Shown: piece by piece, positions 25,301 to 37,183 of the stretch
How positions within the stretch are numbered: the stretch's first letter is position 1
How the letters are laid out: the number at the start of each line of letters is the position of its first letter
Assembly (NCBI GenBank): GCA_027924645.1
Contig: BSBN01000252.1
Span: 3,844,001 to 3,908,000 of the forward strand
From: Cunninghamia lanceolata
Taxonomy: Eukaryota; Streptophyta; Pinopsida; Cupressales; Cupressaceae
Direction: 5' to 3'
DNA: 64,000 bases
Translations under genes and position numbers: made by a program
The notes under the pieces: model-generated
What the model was told of the DNA's origin: nothing
Database searches by the model: none
The model's input: only the letters and a program-made list of their open reading frames with translations

Positions 25301-26664
25301 ATGCCTGCAAACACGCAGAAATGTGAATTCTTGATCGAGCAATTGTTGATACTAGCCATCGATGTTCCAACTACTGAAATCATCTGTGAACTTGTTGGTC
25401 CCAATTCCCCATGGTACAAAGAATATGACTACCTTAAAAATGGTACCTTTCCCATTAACCTATCCACAACCCAAAGCAAAACCCTTATCCGTCAATCCTC
25501 CCGTTACACCATTCTAGGTGATACACTATATCACCAGAGTCTTGATGGTATCCTCTTACGATGTCTTAATGTGGAAGAAGCCAATGCCACCTTACGAGAC
25601 ATACACGAAGGTGTTTGTGGCACACATTCTACCGGTCCTAATCTCACTAAGAAGATACTCAAAGCAAGGTATTATTGGCCTATAATAGAACAAGATGCAA
25701 TGCAGTTTGCTGAGAAATGTCTACAATGCCAGAAGCATGGAGATTTGATTCACGCACCCGCTCATGAACTACACCCTGTGACAACTCCATGGCCCTTTTC
25801 ACAATGGGGTCTCGACCTCATAGGACAAATCTATCCCTCATCATCTAATGGCCATAAATTCATCATTACTGCCACTGAGTACTTCACGAAGTGGGTTGAA
25901 GCCATTCCCTTGACTTATATCACCGGTAAGCAAATACCAAGTTTATCCTTAACTACCTCATTTGCCGGTATGGTATCCCCCAAGCCATTGTCACCGATAA
26001 TGGGAGACCATTCAAGAACCAAGATGCTTGTGCCTTGTGCATCCAATACAATATCCAACATTGCTTTTCCACTCCCTACTATCCGCAAAGTAACGGCCAA
26101 GCCGAGGCTTCCAACAAAACCATTCTCAAAATCCTCAAGAAAATAGTCAATGAAGCTGGTCGTGATTGGAACCTACAACTCAATCCCGCCTTATGGGCCT
26201 ACCGCACTAGTATCAGAACACCAACTAGTACCACACCCTATGCCTTAGTCTATGGCTCTGAAGCCATCCTACCTATAGAGTTCGAGATCCCATCCCTCAG
26301 AGTATCCCTACAACACCTAATTGATGGAGAGGAGTATCGCACTTCCAGATTAGCTGAGCTAGAACTAATAGATGAGAGGTGCCTTGCAGTGCTTAATCAT
26401 CTCCATGTCTATAAAAATTGCCTCTAGTGAAACTATAACAAGAAGATCAAAGAAAGACGGTTTCAAGTTGGTGACCTTGTCTTAAAGGAAAATCAGAGAA
26501 ATCAAGTAGATCAAGAAAAGAAGGGCAAGTTTGAGCCTAATTGGTTAGGACCCTTTGTTATCACAGCAACATATGGATTAGGAGCTTATACTTTAGCTAC
26601 ACCTGAAGGCATTCCTCTAGATGAGCCAATCAACAGTGTTCATCTCAAGAAGTTTTATGCCTGA
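25300..26664 (+). pseudogene. Integrase of element A
   Basis: The zinc-binding HHCC region spans 25,600-25,735 (IHEGVCGTHSTGPN, then EKCLQCQKHGD). In the core, the first catalytic Asp is at 25,814-25,816 (GLDLIGQI), the second in VTDNG near 25,995, and Glu at 26,104-26,106 (NGQAEASNK). A one-base loss at about 25,930-25,937 shifts the frame, and the rest continues in another frame from 26,035. The GPY/F-like C-terminus ends at 26,664. All three catalytic acids are present, but the frame is broken. A stop at 26,425 is private to A. Confidence 0.85.
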
Positions 26665-28821
26665 TCCTTAGAGTATCCAAACAAAAAACAAAAAACAAAA
26701 AATAAAAAAAACAAAACAAAACAAAAATAATTCATCCTCTAGTGAAAACTTGGTAAACATGCGCCTTAGATAAGTACCATAGTGAAAACCTGGCAAACAT
26801 GTGCTATGTGTAGAGTTAGAATCCATCATCTATCAAGTCTTGTTCATTCCATGACCCTTTCACAAACACACTTCATCCATCCATCCATAATAAAACCATT
26901 GACCTTGTTTGCATTTCCATCTCCCTATCTAGAATAGTTTGGAAATTTGTCAATATCCATCATCGTCATCCCACGTCTTGATCTATGTCAACAGTTATCA
27001 CTGTCTTGTCCTAGGTCAAACTTTTTATGTCTTCTCCATTGTCAGCTATCCTATGTCAGTCAACCATACCAACACCTCTACCAAAATGGGGGTAATTCTT
27101 TCCTTAACCTAGGTCTAGGAATGGATCCTTGTTCGTGGTTCACAACAACAAACACTTCACCCTTCAAACAAAACACAAAAATAAAAACACATCAACAATC
27201 CAACCAACAACACAAGCACATCAACCATTATCCTTTCAATAGATAACCCCCTTTTAACGGACACATTGTTCCTACGATAAGGTTGTTATCTACCCAACAC
27301 TTTTCCTACATCATCAAACCAAGTTAGAACTACATATCATCTTCTCAATCTTAAGGTACCTTGATCCCATGGATATGGGTATGTAAACAGTCTGGACTAT
27401 GAAGGATGTATCCAGTACTCAGGTACATAAGATATAACCATTTCACCAACCCAAGCTCAAACACCTTGACCCACTCATCACTATACCCAGAACTACATAT
27501 TTATCATTTTCATCTTTCATCCTAATGTGCCTTGATCCCATGGATATAGGGTATGTAGGTAGTCTGGAATACGAAGGATGTATCCAGTACTCAGGCATAG
27601 ATGATTCATCATTCTTCACCCATTTCAATCCATTGACATATCATCTTTCTAGTCTTCCATTTATCAAAATCCAGTCACCTCAACTTGACTAACTCAAGTA
27701 GCAAAACAACAAACAAACGCATCCTTGCAAAGCAAAAGTCCTTAACAAACTTGATGCAAAGAAACTTACTTGCAAAGCCATATGTTGTCCTACATATCGA
27801 TTGCCTTGACATTAGCTAAATCAATATCAACCAAGCAACAGATCAACACACTTGTCTTATATAGGATGTTTCATGATCGAAACCAGACTCAACGTCTCAT
27901 ACAACATGTTGCATTTCCTGAAACTAGACATTATATTTTTAATAGATAACACCCTTTAATGGACACATCATTCCTATGATAAGGTTGTTATCTACCCAAC
28001 CAATCCAATCTATCCTAAGCAACCACTTTGGCAAGAGAATATGTTGACTGTATGTTTAATTTGTAAGTTAGTCAATTTGCTTTTTGGTTTATCTTTTTGT
28101 TCCTTTCCCATTACTTATTCAAGACTACCTTGATTTATCTATATCTTGGTATGTTGCGATGCAATACGGATTGGGGGCATAGTCATTGCTTTTGTGTGTC
28201 ATGTTTGAGGAATGATCTATAGTATCTTTCTTAGCAACATATTTATCTTGTGTGAGTGTTACAAACCTAGCATCTTACATATTAATATTCTTCTTGTATT
28301 TATGTATTGAACTATGTTTTATGTTCAAGCTATGGATCATTCACATGTCCAACAAGGCTATATTATGTCTAAGGGATCTAAGTTCAAACCGCTTGCTTGC
28401 AAAGTCAACATCCTCGCACTCAGATATCACAACACCTTGGTCATTTATACCTTGGTGGCAAACTATCCATGTGCTATATCAAAATAAGGATTGCTCTTTA
28501 TAAACATTTTTGAAACCATTGCAATAAGCTCATCCATTTAACCATCCATTTATCCATGGCATCATATAGTTTTTCAATTAAAAGATCGATCAACAGTCTT
28601 TTTTCTATCATGTTGTATTCTATCTCCACTTTCTTCTATCCAGCCTCAAGCTTATCCTCATAACACAATCTTCTTGTCAAGCGTCAACCCAGTTCTTCTG
28701 TTGCTTCCTTGTCTTTCCTCTCGAGGGGGCATCCTACGCCAGCTACACAGGGGCATCAAAATTTTTATCATGTCTTCAACAATAGTTTTCTTTGAAGCAA
28801 TGTTGTAAATTGCACTGCATC
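26665..28821 (+). other. 3' untranslated region of element A
   Basis: No coding region was recognised. It holds an A-rich run (26,681-26,730), a twofold repeat around GAAAACCTGGCAAACATG (26,742-26,805), two copies of a 75 bp repeat (27,359-27,426 and 27,530-27,598), and two 50 bp units at 27,241-27,291 and 27,944-27,992 whose ends AGATAAC/GTTATCT are inverted. The region aligns with B 46,200-48,110 and 44,793-45,012, but A lacks the B segment 45,013-46,196. Confidence 0.75.
27241..27992. repeat. Direct and inverted repeats in the 3' region of A
   Basis: Two 50 bp units bounded by AGATAAC...GTTATCT flank two copies of CCTTGATCCCATGGATAT...GTATCCAGTACTCAGG. B has three copies of the second repeat (47,163-47,240, 47,319-47,395 and 47,470-47,545) and both 50 bp units (about 46,797-46,850 and 47,605-47,653). 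Confidence 0.75.
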
Positions 28822-28835
28822 AAAGAGGGGCAAAA
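28822..28835 (+). other. Polypurine tract of A
   Basis: AAAGAGGGGCAAAA stands directly before the 3' LTR. The same tract occurs before the 3' LTR of B. It primes plus-strand DNA synthesis. Confidence 0.85.
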
Positions 28836-29984
28836 TGTAGACACCCTAAAATGACCATGTCTTCGCATCACTTACATTTCATCAAATCACCTGCATTCAA
28901 CGTTAATTAAATAATCTAATTATTTAATTAATTTCATTAAATTCTTCTAAAACTCCAAAATTCAACATTAATTAAATAAATTCTATTTATTTAACTAGCT
29001 TCATCAAAATCAACTTTATTCTTCCAAAATTAAATAATTTTCATTATTTAATTAAATCATTATCCTTTTCAAATGTCAAGTCTACATTAATTAAATAAAT
29101 CTAATTATTTAATTAATTCATCACAAATCCTTTTATTTACAATTAAATAATTTTAATTATTTAATTAACTCAATTATTCTTCCAAATTTGAATAAATCAT
29201 GGAAATTTATTTAAATTATCTCAATCTCTAAAAATAAAATATAATCAAATATTTTATTTATTCTTCTATCAGGCACAAACAATTAAATAAATTAATTTAT
29301 TTAATTTCAATTATTTTTCCAATTCCTCTAAAAATATCATGTTAACTCATGTGCACAATCAGTCTTATTTTTAGAACTCTAAAAAAGGCAAATCTAAAGT
29401 TAAGTTAATTGGCTTTAATTTATCTTATTTTTCACCAACTCATGAATTAGAAAAAAAAACATTCTAATTTATAATATCAAATTCTATTTTTATCAAAAAA
29501 GTAATTATCTTAATAAAAAATAACTTTTTGTGTGACACATGTCATGTGCACATTCATCATGAATTTTAGATTTATCTCATCCATTGATTCTATTGAATTT
29601 TTTGGACCGTTGATCAATCTTCATTGACACCTATTTAAACTCCCCTCCTCTTCATAGCAAATCCTCTTCGATCATTTATTCTCGGGCATTCCTTAACATC
29701 AAATTGAGCATACATTGCATCGTTGAGCACTTCGATCTTTTGAGTACGAATATAACCTACATCACTTGTTGCAAACATGGTTTCGAAACATTATTGAGCA
29801 ATCTACATTCATACAAAGAGAACTATACAATCTAGGTGAAGTCTTTCTTGTTTTAAATTGATTTATTCATTGATATTAGATTTTTACTTAGATCGATCTC
29901 TTTATGTTATGGATAATTGAGTTGTTATTATCATTGCTTTGTTATGATTTTATCATTCAACCTCTCGATTTTTCCTCATACACA
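28836..29984 (+). mobile_element. 3' LTR of element A
   Basis: 1,149 bp, the same length as the 5' LTR, starting TGTAGACACCC and ending CATACACA. It differs at roughly 5% of positions, mostly transitions. Confidence 0.92.
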
Positions 29985-29989
29985 TCATT
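29985..29989. repeat. Target site duplication of element A, right (TCATT)
   Basis: Pairs with TCACT at 15,242-15,246 with one mismatch. Confidence 0.85.
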
Positions 29990-31063
29990 GAACCTTAATA
30001 TCTCTGTTATAATGTCAACAATAACGTTCTCTCACTCATCTATCCTTCACATTACATCAGAGATATATATCAATTACATTCTCAGTTCAAGCACTTCTTT
30101 CTCTCTACAAACAGTTTGAAAAACATAACTGTAGTAGTTTAACTATCTGAGGTCATTCTTAACTGACAAGGAGGTTATATCCAGTAACCTTTTTAACTGC
30201 TTCTTTAACCATAAAAAAATAATGTTCAAACTGTGTATAGAGTTAAAGAAGGCTCTTCATAACTGCCAAGAATACCCATACAGAACTGAACAGGTAACTA
30301 TAATCAACTAAATTTTCAATTGAGTACAACTGAATGTATCAAGATTTCATATACCCACAAAGGAGAACAAGATTGTTTATTTTTCTCACCACTATAAAAA
30401 AGAAAGAGTGTAGAACTTTCCACATTTCAAACCAGAACAAGTTTTCATCAGTGTATTGCATACCCACAAGTGGGTCTAAAAAGCTTTGCCCATATCACAG
30501 AAAAAGAACCAGAAGCTCTATCATAAATCCTTTGATATAGTCACACCAAAGAGTAACAGACCCATAAAACCCTTTTGCCATTATAGATATTACAAGTGTT
30601 TCAACTTATGTCACAATTATAAACCCTTGAAATACTTCTGGACAGAACAAAAAAATTTCAAACCCATCTCCATTTGCACAGAAGAATGAACTAAAAGGCA
30701 AAACCCTCATGAAAAAACAATAGGCAAATATTTTTTTCAAACTTATAATAGCCAACACCATAAATTTTTTTAGAGAAATAATGGACAAGTATCACCTAGG
30801 GCGCCGACCAAAAATAATCATATTTACTGATGAATGAGTCAAAACCTTTTACCACAAATGTTCACCATGTCCAACTTTGTAATATTAACAAGATCCACAA
30901 AAGAATTTCAACGATTCACAGTGATTTCTCAATTTTGTTCCATGATTATATTTGAATATGAAACCCTTGCTTTCTGCCGACATAAGCCAAGATAAAAAAA
31001 ACTTTTCAAAATTAATAGTTTAGTCTCCTTTTTGCCCAAGATATCCCATTCAACCGGTGCTCA
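29990..31063 (-). mobile_element. Left LTR of E, inner piece
   Basis: It matches 36,113-37,183 at about 95% by eye and ends at the same point, CCGGTGCTCA. It directly continues the piece at 14,816-15,246 once A is removed. Confidence 0.88.
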
Positions 31064-34000
31064 CGATAAACCCTAAAAGGGATTGGTGGCTTATGGAGAA
31101 AAATAATACTTTTACCTTGTTTCAACTGCCATTAACCTACTCAGTAAGTAAGCAACTTAATATGCCGACCAAAAACACATTTTGCAATATATAATATGTC
31201 CGCTAGGAAATACAAAAAGATGTGTATCATGGTCAACACTTCATTACAACCTTTGTACGCCTTTAACTATTATAACCTTTGTATGTCTTTAACTGTTATA
31301 ACCTTTGTATGTCTTTAATATCCTATGTAGAATATTAGGAACATGCAAATGCTATCAAAAGATTGTGCCTTATTTATCTGCCATAGTATCAAACTGCCAC
31401 ACCATATGAGTTTGTCATCATAATGAAGGGAGCTCACAACTGAAGCAAGTGATACCATGCTATCAGTATCATGTCAACTGTGGTGATATCAAAATGAAAT
31501 AGTATAGCAACTATAGCAGCTGAGATGAGCATCAAATGCATATCAAATATCATAGATGTCCATACTTACAATACATGATTGCAAGTCTATATCAATACAA
31601 TGATATCCAACTGTCATCATCCCATACAAGCACAAGAGATCATCATATCAAGAGAGCATAAGAGCACATAAAATCAAGTGCATAGACAATATGAACCATG
31701 AGAATGTATATGTACTATCATCAACAACAATATGATGTTGTGTCATGAGCATGATATGCCACTGAGCATGATACCATAACAAATATGTGCCAACTGTCAA
31801 GCATAAACCAGAGCATGTGACCACTGTATTCAATCATCATAGAGTTGTCATAGAACATGCATGACTATGAACATACCACCAACAATCATAGAAGATAAAT
31901 CAACTATATATAGATGACCATTAACAACAACTGTCATAAAGAGCATTCAGAGGATCATGAGAAGTATGAATATCATAACACGAGAGCAATCATACCATTA
32001 CCATTACCATGATACTAGAACCAATAACCTTTGTCAACATTATAAGCCAGATACCAACTACTTGTAGAGAATAGTAAATGCCACAACTAACACCAACATG
32101 TTTGATTCTCTTCAAGTGAACAACATTATAAGCATAAATAAGATCATCATCAAGTAGAGGATCATAGAACATCACATCATCAAGAATATGAGTTCATGCA
32201 TCAAAATGCTAAACCTCATGAATGCCAAATGCTAATGCCACTAGTCACTATGCCAAGTGGTACCAAGTTGTGTGTTTGTCATCAATAGACAACAATTGAG
32301 GGGCAACCAACAAACTCCCCCTTTGTCCATGATGGCAAAAACACAAGTTCTCTCCCCTTTTTTTGTCATCAAGACAAAGGAAGAAAGAAAAATGTGACAA
32401 TGCCTCCAGGAGATAACATAAATCAAAGAAACAGAATAAAAAAATATAAAACATGCGAAACATACCATGATTGTCCCATGAAGGAGAACTATCCAAAGCA
32501 TCTGAAACAGAAACTGCATTGTCAACACCATTAGTGACATAGAAAGAAGCATATACAAAGTAAGGACAACAACTGAATATGTTGATAGAAGAACATTGTC
32601 ATCACTATCAATGATCAAACCCCAGAAGAATAGTTGAGTGCATCACTGAGCAAAAACTAAACACTGAATTAGTTGTCAGAAAACAATCAACATAATCATT
32701 GACACGCAATATATTGTCAAATGTAAAAATACTATCATCCAGAGCAAATAGGACTGTCCTGTCATTAACTTAACTCTGCTATCATAAATCTCTTATACTC
32801 AGCAACACACATTGTGATAAACAACACTTGTTCTTTAAATACTGTTTTACTATCTTAACCAACTGTCCTGTCAAGAAAATAATGACAAATTGCACTTGCA
32901 CTTGTTAGTGTCATATACAACTAGATCATGAAGACACTCTGATACTTATTATTATCTGATACTACTGGTCATGACATGTTCTTAAATAATGCAATGACAC
33001 ACTCTTACTCCCACTAAAACTATGATGGATTTCTTGAAAATTTGATGCAGCAGTGATACTATTACACTGCCACAAATATTGTCCAATATACTATCAGAAT
33101 GAAAAGAGATATGATATGCATGACAACCTCAACACTTGCAATAAAGTGAATCTCTTCAACTTAGAATCAATGTCCATACATCAACTCAACTTCAAGCACT
33201 GTCAGAGCATCAAGCTTGTTATTTACACCAAAAAGGGCCAACCACAAAAATAGTAATGTTGTTTTAAACATCATTGTTGATCAGAGTTAAAAGATAGCAG
33301 AGTATCATACTATTGCCCATAAGAAGTAATATACCCTTCTCTATTTAAAAATGAAAGATCTATAAAGGATGAATTCTTGTCACCTTGTCTCCAAGAGACT
33401 CAAGCAAGAAAGTTCTTAAGAGACTTTGAAGTTCCCTCTACACATTGCACCTGTATAGATGTCATACCCTGTACATGAACCACTGTATAAGCAAGAATTG
33501 CTATGAACTAACAACATTTACTTGTCATTTTACCTCAATATATACCTGATAGTAGTCATCACTAGAAAAGGATTGAAGAATAAAATCTTCAACAAGAACA
33601 TCTAACCTTGATGCAGGAAGCACCTTAAACAATGACAATCATCAATAGAAACTGGGGCAATAATTATGACATCTGATGAAAAGAATATCATCTCTTCTTT
33701 AAGCAACACTAACATATACCTTAACATGATGGAATCTGCTCAATCACCTTGTAATCACAAACATTTGATCACAACACCATTTCACAAGATTACTCCTTCA
33801 CAACCATTAATTAGAAATGACAAAGAATAGTTTGATAAACATGACTAAGATCAAAAGTACTGAACCACTACCAAAATCAGAGCAATATAAGCACACAAGG
33901 ATGTCTTTTCACCTCTTTAAATAATTAACTAATCATGTAGCATATGCACACTAAAAGACATATCAAGCATACCAACATGAAGATCTCAAAATAACAACTA

Positions 34001-34250
34001 CCATGTCCTGAAGTATCAAGCGTCATCTTCAAATTATCTTGCAAGATCATACTCTTGCAAATGAGAAAGCTAACATGAATCTGTATTGTACCTTGGATTA
34101 GCTACACTTTGTAATGATATAGATGATCATATAACTGTACCTCCATGAAGAGAGTGAACAACAGACACAAAACTTCTTTTGACAACATATCATGCTAACA
34201 CCTTCTTCTCTTTGTATAGCAACAAACCTCCAAACTCCTTGGGGATGAAA
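31064..34250 (-). other. Non-coding interior of element E
   Basis: About 3.2 kb without recognisable protease, integrase or RT. A 26 bp unit (AACCTTTGTATGTCTTTAAC) is repeated three times at 31,248-31,324. The part 31,380-32,230 is a loose ATCATA/CAT-rich low-complexity region. Purine-tract-like sites on the minus strand lie at about 32,330-32,306 and 34,280-34,262. Neither adjoins the LTR, so the true polypurine tract is unclear. Confidence 0.55.
31248..31324. repeat. 26 bp unit repeated three times
   Basis: Units AACCTTTGTACGCCTTTAAC, AACCTTTGTATGTCTTTAAC and AACCTTTGTATGTCTTTAAT, each followed by a short A/T tail. Confidence 0.8.
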
Positions 34251-34311
34251 GATAAACAATAAGCATCTCCCCCTGACTATGAGCCAGTTCTCATGTGAAG
34301 GATAATGTCTT

Positions 34312-34800
34312 TTATGTAACATGCATGGGTTTTGGTTTTTCATCTCTTGGTTGTTTTCTTCTCCAAACTAGTATAGGATATTTATTTTCCTTGCCCAAGG
34401 AATTCACTTGCTTTTGCTTAAACATATAGCCACCAGTTGGTTCTATCCTTCTTTTACACCATTGAGCTTTATGCCCAAAACTATTGCATCTATAACACAA
34501 CATATTATAGTTTTGATCAAGAGGAGAATAGTTTCTTCTAGAGTCATACCTTGCATGTATCCAATAGTTTCTTGCAAAATGGCCAACTTTATTGCAGATA
34601 TAACAAACATTATTGTAATTCTGATTTGACCAACCATAAGAACTTTTCTCTTTATTCCACCCAAAACCATTTCTTTTACAATGTCTGGCCCTATGACCAT
34701 AAGCATTACATGCATATCAATAACCATGGAATTGAGAGTAATTGTACCTGATAGATGGAGGTCTTAAAGACTCATTAGCAACATTATAGTTTTCTTCTTA
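34312..34800 (-). pseudogene. Nucleocapsid part of the element E gag (zinc knuckles)
   Basis: Two overlapping open frames on the minus strand give three CCHC-like knuckles in a row: ACNAYGHRARHCKR (first Cys lost), CYICNKVGHFARNYW (last Cys to Tyr) and CYRCNSFGHKAQWC (complete). A basic tail with VWRRKQ follows, common in plant copia-type gag. The region binds RNA. A frame change and stops separate it from the coiled-coil part to the right. Confidence 0.75.
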
Positions 34801-35026
34801 GCTTCAACTTCAGGTGCAGCAGAATGAAATGTCAAGTCTATCTTCTTCCTAGGACCATTTCTTGTCTTTGAACATTCTCCTTTCTCATAACCCAGGCCAG
34901 TAGCCTGTAATACCTTTGCTTGCTCAACATGTCATTCAAACAGTCAGTACTCTTTTCAAATTGAATATTCTTTTGCAAATTTGAAGATGCTTCTTCCAAA
35001 TCCTTTTTCAAAGAGACTATTTATTT

Positions 35027-35503
35027 CTATAACTTTAGACATTCTATTCTTTTTACTTCAAGATCAGAATTTGTTACATCTATTATTCTTTTGGCTTCCT
35101 CTATTTTAGTCTTTAGGCTAATAGTTAGCTTATTTGAATCTTCAACTTGACCTCTTAAATCTACAATCAAGTTTCTTGCCTCTTCAAGTTCTAAAGAGAC
35201 TTTTGCAAGGTCAGAAAGTACCTTTTTCTTGGAGTCTTCTTTTTGTTGAAGTTGATTTTCTAATCTTCGATTTTCTTTTTCAAGATACTTGTTCATTTCT
35301 AGAGAACATAAAAGTTCTCCTTCAATATCAACTTCATAGTCATTTTCATCGAACTCCTGTCCATCTTCATCTACAAAGAAATCTCCTTTTGTATCACTAA
35401 TTTCAACTACAAAATCACCAATTTCTTGTCTACTAACATTCACATTATCAAGATTCTTAACCACAGGACTGATTTCTTTATGATATTTTGTATCTAGATT
35501 CAT
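35027..35503 (-). pseudogene. Coiled-coil part of the element E gag
   Basis: An open frame of 158 codons on the minus strand. The first third is acidic (DEDGQEFDENDYEVDIEG). The rest has clear heptads of Leu and charged residues (LEKENRRLENQLQQKED, then LAKVSLELEEARNLIVDLRG), a long coiled coil. Coiled coils of this kind occur in gag proteins of some large plant copia elements. It is read in the same direction as the knuckles and starts about 170 bases after the PBS. The frame stops before the knuckles, so the protein is split. Confidence 0.65.
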
Positions 35504-35670
35504 GTAGACTCATGTAACAACTCATCGTTGGACTTAACTAAGGCTTGCTTTTCAATTTGTTGATCAACATTTTTCTTTTCTTTATTTGAGACCGTATTCC
35601 TATTATTTTTACCCATTGTACTCCACTTGCCAGGAACCCTTAAGTTGGTTAGACTTCTTGCAAGGGTCTG

Positions 35671-35682
35671 GCTCTGATACCA
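35671..35682 (-). other. Primer-binding site of E, tRNA-iMet type
   Basis: The minus strand reads TGGTATCAGAGC two bases after the LTR end CCAACA. This is the classic initiator-Met PBS of copia elements. Confidence 0.88.
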
Positions 35683-35684
35683 CT

Positions 35685-37183
35685 TGTTGGAGTACTTGGT
35701 AACACTGAAAGGGGGGGTGAATCAGTGTTATAGGAAACAATGCAAATTTTACACTTTATTATAGATTTGAACATCATACATGAATGCTTATTATTGCATG
35801 AACCAGTGTGTTAAAGAGATAATTAATCATGTACTATCAACTTATAAATCAAATAGCAAATAACAGAATGACAATATGAAACAGAAGATAGATAACATAA
35901 TATAGAGAATTTTAGGAGTGGAAACCCTCTGGGGTAGAAAACCACTCAGTAAAAGTGCCTCACTGGCTACAATATTGCCTCACTAGCTTTTCAACATTGT
36001 CTCACTGACAATAGTGCCTCACTGGCTTGCTTTTATTTATGCCTCATTGGCTTTTCATAACCATTACAATAAATAATATGATCAATTATAGAGGGACACT
36101 CTATTTCACTGAACCTCACTATCTCTGTTATAATGTCAACAATAATGTTCTCTCACTCATATGTCCTTCACATTACATCAGAGATATATATCAATTACAT
36201 TCTCAGTTCAAGCACTTCTTTCTCTCTACAAACAGTTTGAAAAACATAACTGTAGTAGTGTAACTGTCTGAGGTCATTCTTAATTGACAAGGAGGTTATA
36301 TCGAGTAACCTTTTTAATTGCTTCTTTAACCATAAAAAAAAAAAATGTTCAAACTGTGTATAGAGTTAAAGAAGGCTCTTCATAACTACCAAGAATACCC
36401 GTACAGAACTGAACAAGTAACTATAATCAACTCAATTTTCAACTGAGTACAACTGAATGTATCAAGATTTCATATACCCACAAAGGAGAACAAGATTGTT
36501 TTTCTCACCACTATAAAAAAGAAAGAGTGTAGATCTTGCCATATTTCAAACCAAAACAAGTTTTCATCAGTGTATTGCATACCCACAAGTGGGTCTAAAA
36601 ATCTCTACCCATATCACAGAAAAAGAACTAGAAGCTCTGTCATAAACCCTTTGATATAGTCACAGCAAAGTGTAACAGACCCATAAAACCCTTTTGCCAT
36701 TACAGATATTACAAGTGTTTCAACTTATGTCACAATTATAAACCATTGAAATACTTCTAGATAGAACAAAAAAATTTCAAACTCATTTGCCATTTGCACA
36801 AAAGAATGAACTAAAAGGCAAAACCCTGATGAAAAAACAACAAGCAAATATTTTGTTCAAACTTATAATAGACAGCACCATAAAATTTTTTAGAGAAATA
36901 ATGGACAAGTATCACTTGGGGTGGGGACCAAAAACAATCATATTTACTGATGAATGAGTCAAAACCTTTTACCACAAATGTTCAACACGTCCAACTTTGT
37001 TATATCAACAAGATCCATAAAAGAATTTCAACGATTCACAATGATTTCTCCATTTTGTTCCATGATTACATTTGAATATGAAACCCTTGCTTTCTGCCAA
37101 CATAAGCCAAGATAAAAAAAACTTTTCAAAATGAATAGTTTAGTCTCCTTTTTGCCCGAGATATCCCATTCAACCGGTGCTCA
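35685..37183 (-). mobile_element. 5' LTR of element E (right copy)
   Basis: A 1,499 bp LTR running from TGTTGGAGTACTTGG (next to the PBS) to CCGGTGCTCA. It shows the uninterrupted form of the site into which A inserted in the other copy. Confidence 0.85.

Larger units (their letters stand above)
15247..29984 (+). mobile_element. Element A: full-length Tat/Ogre-like Ty3 retrotransposon
   Basis: The parts are, in order: 1,149 bp LTR, PBS, long leader, gag, protease, RT, RNase H, second RNase H, integrase, long 3' untranslated region, polypurine tract and a 1,149 bp LTR. Total length is 14,738 bp, with TSDs TCACT/TCATT. The two LTRs differ at roughly 5% of positions by eye. Dual RNase H and long non-coding ends are known for the Tat/Ogre lineage. 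Numerous stops and frameshifts make it non-autonomous today. Confidence 0.9.
14816..37183 (-). mobile_element. Element E: gag-only copia-like retrotransposon, split by element A
   Basis: Two related LTRs bound the element: the left one at 14,816-15,246 plus 29,990-31,063, the right one at 35,685-37,183. A tRNA-iMet type PBS lies next to the right LTR, so the element reads on the minus strand. Gag pieces lie at 35,503-34,312. No protease, integrase or RT was found in the remaining 3 kb. Without A it measures about 7.6 kb. Flanks TTGGC (left) and CTTCT (right) do not match, so a target duplication was not found and the left LTR may not belong to the same insertion. Confidence 0.65.

Noticed and set aside
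26035..26427. Possible separate gene after the integrase frame of A
   Set aside because: It is the same integrase after a one-base loss, as comparison with B shows.
28252..28503. Open frame in the 3' region of A
   Set aside because: The corresponding part of B reads differently because of shifts, so there is no conserved protein.
32241..32618. 125-codon open frame in the interior of E
   Set aside because: It overlaps another open frame, is hydrophobic by composition only and shows no family motif.
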